From contig JAOPUQ010000271.1 in NCBI GenBank assembly GCA_025963425.1, forward strand, positions 1 through 6,943: a stretch of DNA of 6,943 nucleotides, read 5' to 3'. The first letter of the stretch is position 1. The number at the start of each line of letters is the position of its first letter. Shown piece by piece: positions 1 to 3,984 of the stretch. The notes under the pieces are model-generated. The model was not told the DNA's origin. It made no database searches and saw nothing but the letters and a program-made list of their open reading frames with translations. Both the position numbers and the translations under genes were made by a program. The stretch is from Modestobacter sp. Lineage in GTDB: Bacteria > Actinomycetota > Actinomycetes > Mycobacteriales > Geodermatophilaceae.

Positions 1-178
1 GCACCGCCCGCTCGCTGCGCCGGCCGTCCAGGCTCCCGAGCAGCCGCCCCACGTCCGGCCCGGCGGGGTGCACGCGCAGCCCGCTGCGGCCGTCGACCCC
101 GCCGACCTGGAGAGTCCGGCCGTCCACGCGCAGGACCGGGGTGGCGGGCGGCAGCAGCGGGTGCGGGCTCTCGGTCAC
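1..178 (-). CDS. N-terminal fragment of a ThiF/cyclodehydratase-like protein (partial, runs off left edge)
   Basis: Reading the minus strand from GTG at 178 gives an open frame of 59 codons that reaches the window edge, beginning VTESPHPLLPPATPVLRVDG and continuing with LQVGGVDGRSGLRVHPAG and DVGRLLGSLDGRR. A short Pro/Leu-rich start followed by 'PVLR.DG..LQVG' is how the actinobacterial ThiF-family / TOMM cyclodehydratase-like proteins usually begin, and such a gene (Rv3196 in M. tuberculosis, as I recall) neighbours DUF2342 genes. No nucleotide-binding or Cys motifs of the ThiF fold lie in the visible part, so the family call rests on the N-terminus and the neighbourhood. I chose GTG 178 because the homolog-like sequence begins right there. 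No clear Shine-Dalgarno precedes it, and the frame stays open for some codons upstream, so the start is tentative. It diverges from the metallopeptidase gene across a 350-bp spacer. Confidence 0.55.
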   Translation of the reverse strand, partial: MTESPHPLLPPATPVLRVDGRTLQVGGVDGRSGLRVHPAGPDVGRLLGSLDGRRSERAV

Positions 179-217
179 CGTCGGCAGGGTGCCAGGACGG
201 ACCGGTCCGGACGGGCG

Positions 218-240
218 TCGTCCACAGGCTCGGTGGACGA
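218..240. repeat. Perfect 8-bp inverted repeat of TCGTCCAC with 7-bp spacer
   Basis: TCGTCCAC (218-225) is followed by a 7-base spacer, AGGCTCG, and then its exact reverse complement GTGGACGA (233-240). The left arm is part of the best DnaA-box-like 9-mer in the region. It lies about 40 bp upstream of the proposed start of the minus-strand gene, where a dimeric repressor or activator would commonly bind. Confidence 0.5.
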
Positions 241-513
241 CGGGCCGGCGGACCGTCCAGGACCGATTCCCACAACCTGTGGACGGAGGTGTGGATACCG
301 TGGGGACCGGTCGGTGTGTCGCTGTGCACCGTCTCGGGACAGAGGGCCCGGCGACTCCCGCCGGCTCCGCCCGACCACGCGTCCACCTGGGCGGACACCC
401 GGCCAACAGCTGTGGACGGACCACGACCGGGGGACCCGGACGACTGGCGTTCCACTGTCCGTGTGCACCTGTCCACGACCGGGTGTCCTCGGGTGGGCGA
501 GGGCGGGGCGTCC

Positions 514-528
514 GGTTACCGTGCGTGC
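514..528 (+). promoter_or_regulatory. Probable leaderless promoter (-10 region) of the YgjP-like metallopeptidase gene
   Basis: GGTTACCGT at 514-522 contains TACCGT (517-522), which fits the actinobacterial -10 pattern TANNNT. Six bases separate it from GTG 529, so transcription would start at or next to the start codon. No Shine-Dalgarno is visible upstream, which agrees with a leaderless message. I see no convincing -35 hexamer. The same GGTTAC(C/G)GT-N6-start arrangement precedes the DUF2342 gene. Confidence 0.45.
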
Positions 529-1182
529 GTGGAGCAGCGACCCGACCGCCGACCGTCCGGGCCGTCCGCCGTCCCCGCCACCGGGTCGCGGACGCCGTCC
601 GCCCCCGGCCTTCGTGAGGCCGTGGAGGTGCGGCGCAGCGCCCGCCGGCGGCGCACCGTCACCGCCTACCGGGAGAACGGCCGGACGATCGTCCTCATCC
701 CCGCGGCCTTCAGCGCGGCGGAGGAGCGGCGCTGGGTCGACCAGATGGTCGCCAAGCTGCAGACCCGCGAGGAGCGGCGGCACCGCAACCTCGCCTCGGA
801 CGGCGACCTGATGGCCCGGGCGACCACACTGTCGGACACCTTCTTCGCCGGCCGGGCGGTGCCGGCCAGCGTGCGATGGGTGGACAACCAGCACCGCCGG
901 TGGGGGTCGTGCACGCCCGGCGACCGGACGATCAGGCTGTCCAGCCGGCTGCGCGGCATGCCGGAGTTCGTCGTGGACTACGTGCTGGTCCACGAGCTGG
1001 CGCACCTGCTCGAGGCAAGCCACGACGACCGGTTCTGGGCGCTGGTGCACGCCTATCCGCAGGCCGACCGGGCCCTGGGCTTCCTGGAAGGCATCGAGTT
1101 CGGCCGGCCGGGCACGCCGTCGGGCACCGGGGCCGGTGACGGGCCCGACGACGACGTGGAGGGGCCGGGCGCGCTCGACTGA
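529..1182 (+). CDS. YgjP-like zinc metallopeptidase (DUF45, COG1451; often labelled M48 family)
   Basis: The product is 217 residues and probably a soluble zinc-dependent peptidase; its substrates are unknown. From about residue 32 the sequence VEVRRSARRRRTVTAYRENG matches the usual beginning of actinobacterial YgjP-like proteins, including their basic run. The catalytic core is visible: WGSC at 125-128, then HELAH at 155-159 (two zinc-binding His and the catalytic Glu of HExxH), followed by SHDDRFW, where His165 is the likely third zinc ligand as in the family motif. A Gly/Asp-rich tail of about 25 residues ends the protein. No signal peptide or membrane segment is seen, so it is probably cytoplasmic. 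GTG 529 was chosen for the leaderless -10 ending at 522; GTG 622, just before VEVRRSA, is the main alternative and would remove 31 poorly conserved residues. The gene converges with DUF2342, with 17 bp between the stops. Confidence 0.85.
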   Translation: MEQRPDRRPSGPSAVPATGSRTPSAPGLREAVEVRRSARRRRTVTAYRENGRTIVLIPAAFSAAEERRWVDQMVAKLQTREERRHRNLASDGDLMARATTLSDTFFAGRAVPASVRWVDNQHRRWGSCTPGDRTIRLSSRLRGMPEFVVDYVLVHELAHLLEASHDDRFWALVHAYPQADRALGFLEGIEFGRPGTPSGTGAGDGPDDDVEGPGALD

Positions 1183-1195
1183 GCGCCCCGGCCCC
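1161..1195. terminator. Strong hairpin, probable bidirectional terminator between convergent genes
   Basis: The left arm 1161-1176 pairs with the right arm 1181-1195 around a 4-base GACT loop: six inner pairs (GCGCTC/GAGCGC), a single bulged C at 1170, then nine more G-C pairs. The stop codon TGA of the metallopeptidase gene (1180-1182) straddles the loop and right arm, and the stop of the minus-strand gene is only 4 bases beyond the other foot. There is no T-tract on either side, as is usual for high-GC actinobacterial terminators. A symmetrical stem would work on transcripts from both directions. Confidence 0.65.
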
Positions 1196-1199
1196 CGCC

Positions 1200-2615
1200 T
1201 CAGCTGCGGGGGTCGTCCCCGTCGGCCTCACCGGCGTCGGGCTCCGTGCCGGCCCCGGTGTCGGGCTGGTCGGTGAGGTCCCCGGTCAGCTCGGCGAACT
1301 CGTCGCTGCCGCCCTGACGGGCCACGAAGTCCAGCGGCTCGTCGAGGTCGTCGGAGGTCGGCAGCAGGTCCGGGTGGGACCACAGCCGGTCGCGGGCACC
1401 GGTGCCGTGCTGCTGGGCCATCGCCCCCCACACCGTGCTGGCGTCCCGCAGCCGACGGGGCCGCAGCTCCAGGCCGACCAGGGTGGCGAAGGTCTGCTCG
1501 GCCGGCCCGCCGGAGGCCCGCCGCCGGCGCATGGTCTCGGCCAGCGCGCCGTGCCCGGGCAGCCGGGGCGCCGCCGCCGCGGAGACCACGCTGTCCACCC
1601 AGCCCTCGATCAGCGCGAGCAGGGTCTCCAGCCGGCGCAGCGCCATGTGCTGCTCGGGGGTCTCCTCCGGCTCGAGCAGCCCGCTGCCCAGGAGTCGCTG
1701 GATGCTCTCCGGGTCGCTGGGGTCGACGCCGCCCTCCATGCCGCTCATCGCCTCGTCCAGGCCGCGCTGGATCGCGTCGCGGTCGACGTGGATGCCCCGG
1801 GCGTAGGCGTGCACCGCGTCGGTGAGCTGCTGACGCAGCCACGGGACGTGGGCGAACAACCGCTGGTGCGCGGCCTCGCGCAGGGCAAGGAACAGCCGCA
1901 CCTCGTCCTCGGGCCGGTCCAGCCCGGCACCGAAGGCGGCCACGTTCTGCGGCACCAGCACGCCGGCGCCGGCCGGGCCCAGCGGCAGGCCGACGTCGGT
2001 GCTGGTGAGCACCTCGTCGGCGAGCTTGCCCAGGGCCTGGCCCACCTGGGCGCCGAACATGACGCCGCCCATCTGGCCCATCACCCCGGCCAGCGGGCCG
2101 GCCATCTGCGCCGCCTCCGCCGGGAGGGCGCTGGTCATGGCCGACACCACCCGCTCGGCGAGCGGGTCGATCAGCGCACCCCAGGCCGGCAGCGTCTGCT
2201 CGACCCACTCGACCCGGGACCACGCCAGGCCGCGGTCCATCCCCGAGGGGAGCTCGGTCGCCTCGTCCAGCCACAGGTCGGCCAGCCGCAGGGCCTCGGC
2301 GACGGCAGCCCGCTCGGCCTCGGACGTCGGCTGGTGGCCGGGGGCCAGCTGGCTGATCGCGCCCTGCCGGGCGAGGTCCCAGTTGACCGGCCCGCCGGAC
2401 CAGGTCATCAGCTTCTGCAGCTCGGCGAACAGCGGCATCTTGCCCAGCAGGTCCTCGGGGGAGCCACCCCCCGGGCCGCCGAAGCCGGCGCCGCCGAACA
2501 GCGCGCCGAGCCCGAAGGGGTCACCGGGCGTGCCGCCGCCGGAGCCGCCCGAGCCGCCGGAGCGCTCGGGGTCACGGTCGGGGAGCCCGAAGCCGAACGG
2601 CGGTTGATCGCTCAT
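1200..2615 (-). CDS. DUF2342 family protein, annotated as zinc-dependent metalloprotease / F420-biosynthesis-associated hydrolase-like
   Basis: The product is 471 residues, close to the 472 I recall for M. tuberculosis Rv3195. It starts MSDQPPFGFGLPDRDPER, has a Gly-rich stretch (about residues 19-51), then PFGLGALF-type and 'MPLFAELQKLM...GGPVNWDLA' segments typical of the family, a long mostly helical body, and an acidic low-complexity tail of roughly 35 residues. There is no signal peptide or membrane helix, so it is probably cytoplasmic. Members are called zinc-dependent metalloproteases, yet the corresponding helix here reads LREAAHQRLF with REAAH at 246-250: the first His of HExxH is Arg. 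Activity is therefore doubtful and the biological role unknown. I chose ATG 2615 over the upstream in-frame start at 2747 because the family-like sequence begins there, the upstream stretch is Arg/Pro/Gly junk, and a TACGGT -10 lies 6 bases before it. It is divergent from the PDZ protease gene. Confidence 0.85.
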   Translation of the reverse strand: MSDQPPFGFGLPDRDPERSGGSGGSGGGTPGDPFGLGALFGGAGFGGPGGGSPEDLLGKMPLFAELQKLMTWSGGPVNWDLARQGAISQLAPGHQPTSEAERAAVAEALRLADLWLDEATELPSGMDRGLAWSRVEWVEQTLPAWGALIDPLAERVVSAMTSALPAEAAQMAGPLAGVMGQMGGVMFGAQVGQALGKLADEVLTSTDVGLPLGPAGAGVLVPQNVAAFGAGLDRPEDEVRLFLALREAAHQRLFAHVPWLRQQLTDAVHAYARGIHVDRDAIQRGLDEAMSGMEGGVDPSDPESIQRLLGSGLLEPEETPEQHMALRRLETLLALIEGWVDSVVSAAAAPRLPGHGALAETMRRRRASGGPAEQTFATLVGLELRPRRLRDASTVWGAMAQQHGTGARDRLWSHPDLLPTSDDLDEPLDFVARQGGSDEFAELTGDLTDQPDTGAGTEPDAGEADGDDPRS

Positions 2616-2630
2616 GCCCCCACCGTAACC
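2616..2630 (-). promoter_or_regulatory. Probable leaderless promoter (-10 region) of the DUF2342 gene
   Basis: On the minus strand GGTTACGGT (2630 down to 2622) contains the TANNNT-type hexamer TACGGT, followed by six bases (GGGGGC) and ATG 2615. The run of G could weakly mimic a Shine-Dalgarno but sits directly against the start codon, too close for normal use, so a leaderless message is more likely. It matches the metallopeptidase promoter at eight of nine positions with identical spacing. No -35 is evident. Confidence 0.5.
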
Positions 2631-2662
2631 GCGCCGGGGGGCCGGGAGCCCCGCCCGAGGAC

Positions 2663-2682
2663 CTGTGGGCGTACGCCCACAG
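2663..2682. promoter_or_regulatory. Perfect 20-bp palindrome, candidate operator
   Basis: CTGTGGGCGT (2663-2672) is followed with no spacer by its exact reverse complement ACGCCCACAG (2673-2682). The dyad centre is about 57 bp upstream of the proposed DUF2342 start and about 90 bp upstream of the PDZ protease start, in the spacer between these divergent genes, which is a natural place for an operator controlling one or both. The half-site resembles the CTGTGGACGG elements in the 179-528 spacer. It is not followed by a T-tract and is far from any gene end, so a terminator is unlikely. Confidence 0.6.
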
Positions 2683-2741
2683 CGGATCGCGGCGCCCGTC
2701 GCAGGCACCGTCGAGGGCGCGGCCGAGCGGTGTCCCAGGCT

Positions 2742-2762
2742 GGTCACCTACTCTCGCCGGTC
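2742..2762 (+). promoter_or_regulatory. Probable leaderless promoter (-10 region) of the PDZ/S16 protease gene
   Basis: TACTCT at 2749-2754 fits TANNNT and ends 8 bases before GTG 2763. No Shine-Dalgarno-like purine run lies in the intervening CGCCGGTC, so the message is probably leaderless or nearly so. No clear -35 hexamer was found at 16-18 bp upstream. Confidence 0.45.
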
Positions 2763-3782
2763 GTGAGTCGTCGGATCGCCGTCCTGGTCGCCGGTGCGGT
2801 GCTGCTGCTCGTCTTCGGGGTGGTCGGCACGCTCCTGCCGGTGCCCTACGTGGCGCAGGTGCCCGGCCCCACGTTCAACACCCTCGGCGACATCGATGGG
2901 CGCCCGATCATCTCCGTGGCGGGCCGGGAGCGGAACGACACCTCCGGCAACCTGAACCTGACCACCGTCGGGGTGCCGCAGCGCCCGCTCACCCTGGTCG
3001 GAGCGGTGCAGGGCTGGTTCGACAGTGAGGTCACCGTCGTGCCCCGCGAGCAGGTCTACCCGTCGGGGAAGTCGGAGGAGCAGACCCAGCAGGAGAACCG
3101 GCAGGCGTTCCTCACCTCCGAGCAGTCCGCGCGCATGGCGGCCCTCGCGGAGCTTGGCTTCCCGGAGGAGGTCGTCGTCCAGGACCTGACCGACGACTCG
3201 CCGTCGAAGGGCCGGCTGGAGGCCGGGGATGCGCTGCAGTCGGTGGGCGGCACGGCCACCCCGGACACCGACGCGCTCAGCGCGGCGCTGGCGGACATCC
3301 CGCCGGGGACGTCGGTGCCGGTCGCCTACACCCGCCTGGGCCAGCCCGGGACGACGACGGTGACCACCGGCAAGGCCGCGAGCGGCGGCTCGGCGCTGGG
3401 CGTGCTGGTGCTCGAGTCGCCCTACGCGCCGTTCACCGTCGACATCCGGGTGGACGACGTCGGGGGTCCCTCGGCCGGTCTGATGCTGACCCTGGGCATC
3501 CTGGACCTGGTGGGGGACACCGACCTGACCGAGGGCGCCGTCGTGGCCGGCACCGGCACCATCACCGGCGAGGGCGCGGTGGGCCCGATCGGCGGCATCC
3601 CGCTCAAGCTCATCGCGGCCCGTGAGCTGGGCGCCGAGCTGTTCCTGGTCCCCGCGGACAACTGCGCCGAGGCGCTGGCGAACGTGCAGCCGGGCCTGCC
3701 GATGGCCAGGGTCGCCTCGCTGGACGACGCGCTCACCGCGCTGGCCGACCTACGGGCCGGGCGGACCCCGGCGCCCTGCTGA
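2763..3782 (+). CDS. Membrane-anchored PDZ-domain Lon-type (S16) serine protease, YlbL-like
   Basis: The product is 339 residues, the normal size for the YlbL-type family (Rv3194c in M. tuberculosis is about 340 as I recall). One transmembrane helix lies at residues about 5-25 (AVLVAGAVLLLVFGVVGTLL), followed by the family signature 'VPYVAQVPGPTFNTLG', so the rest should face outside the membrane. A PDZ-like domain spans about 125-205, with the core LEAGDALQSVGG. The C-terminal S16 domain carries the catalytic dyad: Ser237 in GGPSAG and Lys282 in IPLKLIAA, 45 residues apart, as expected. In Bacillus, YlbL-class proteases act in degrading membrane or cell-division-related proteins; the substrate here is unknown. 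The frame stays open far upstream, but that stretch is antisense to DUF2342; GTG 2763 directly precedes the transmembrane helix and follows a -10. A hairpin follows the stop. Confidence 0.9.
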   Translation: MSRRIAVLVAGAVLLLVFGVVGTLLPVPYVAQVPGPTFNTLGDIDGRPIISVAGRERNDTSGNLNLTTVGVPQRPLTLVGAVQGWFDSEVTVVPREQVYPSGKSEEQTQQENRQAFLTSEQSARMAALAELGFPEEVVVQDLTDDSPSKGRLEAGDALQSVGGTATPDTDALSAALADIPPGTSVPVAYTRLGQPGTTTVTTGKAASGGSALGVLVLESPYAPFTVDIRVDDVGGPSAGLMLTLGILDLVGDTDLTEGAVVAGTGTITGEGAVGPIGGIPLKLIAARELGAELFLVPADNCAEALANVQPGLPMARVASLDDALTALADLRAGRTPAPC

Positions 3783-3786
3783 TCGG

Positions 3787-3812
3787 TGCGGCAGGCCCAC
3801 GCCTGCTCCGCA
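3787..3812 (+). terminator. Terminator-like hairpin after the PDZ/S16 protease gene
   Basis: TGCGGCAGGC (3787-3796) pairs over ten positions with GCCTG-CT-CCGCA (3801-3812), with a 2-base bulge and a CCAC loop. It begins five bases after the TGA stop. There is no clean T-tract, only a TTGT further on, so termination may be partial. If it works, the UPF0182 gene needs its own promoter between here and 3984. Confidence 0.45.
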
Positions 3813-3898
3813 GCCCGACGTGGTGTGCTTGTCGCCTCGGGAACCCGCCGCCGCCGGCATCAGTTGAGCAGTCGGACCCGGGCGCCTGACCTGTCCTG

Positions 3899-3960
3899 CG
3901 TCGCCTCCCGCGACGCCGGGCCGGTCGTCGCGGTCGAGTAGTCCGTGGCCTCCCGGCCAC
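3899..3960 (+). promoter_or_regulatory. Two small CCTCCC-loop hairpins in the leader of the UPF0182 gene
   Basis: Hairpin one is CGTCGC (3899-3904), loop CTCCC, GCGACG (3910-3915). Hairpin two is GTGGCC (3945-3950), loop TCCC, GGCCAC (3955-3960). Both are perfect six-pair stems, and both present CCTCCC across the top of the stem and loop. CCTC is complementary to GAGG of the ribosome binding site just downstream, so a switch in which a loop masks the site is conceivable. Six-pair GC stems are common by chance in DNA this GC-rich, so the functional call is weak. I found no convincing -10 hexamer in 3813-3984, and this stretch contains no gene. Confidence 0.3.
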
Positions 3961-3971
3961 CACTGATCTGT

Positions 3972-3977
3972 GAGGAG
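3972..3977 (+). promoter_or_regulatory. Ribosome binding site that fixes the UPF0182 start
   Basis: GAGGAG lies seven bases before GTG 3985, ideal spacing, whereas the alternative ATG 3991 would be 13 bases away. It is the only clear Shine-Dalgarno among the starts in this window. Confidence 0.75.
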
Positions 3978-3984
3978 ACCGCTC

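Larger units (their letters stand above)
179..528. promoter_or_regulatory. 350-bp divergent intergenic region with clustered CTGTGGACG / DnaA-box-like elements
   Basis: I find no convincing gene here; the open frames crossing it are Arg/Pro/Gly-rich and look like GC-driven read-through. It contains several 9-mers close to the actinobacterial DnaA box TTGTCCACA: TCGTCCACA at 218-226 (8 of 9), CCGTCCACA on the minus strand at 278-286 and again at 411-419 (7 of 9 each), GTATCCACA on the minus strand at 290-298 (8 of 9 to the E. coli form TTATCCACA), and weaker CTGTCCACG at 469-477 and TCGTCCACC on the minus strand at 232-240. The hexamer TGTGGA/TCCACA occurs four times within this stretch, whereas I noticed only one other copy in the whole window (5786-5791, inside a gene). 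The region must hold promoters for both flanking divergent genes. Whether DnaA or another regulator binds is unknown. Confidence 0.5.

Noticed and set aside
289..528. Upstream extension of the metallopeptidase gene to 289
   Set aside because: The extra 80 residues are unrelated to the family and would run through the CTGTGGACG cluster and the -10 element. The start at 529 gives the usual length.
179..528. Chromosomal replication origin
   Set aside because: dnaA and dnaN are absent, the boxes are few and imperfect, and no AT-rich unwinding stretch is visible.
175..1050. Minus-strand frame of 291 codons across the first spacer and the metallopeptidase gene
   Set aside because: It is antisense to the HELAH-bearing gene, has no recognisable family features, and its end overlaps the start of the better-supported minus-strand gene in another frame.
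1374..2762. N-terminal extension of the PDZ protease frame by about 460 codons
   Set aside because: It lies antisense to the DUF2342 gene and encodes low-complexity sequence. The family-like protein with its transmembrane helix begins at 2763.
3864..3892. TTGAGC with TGACCT 17 bp downstream as a promoter for UPF0182
   Set aside because: The -10 lacks the A at position two that actinobacterial -10 elements nearly always have, so it is not supported.
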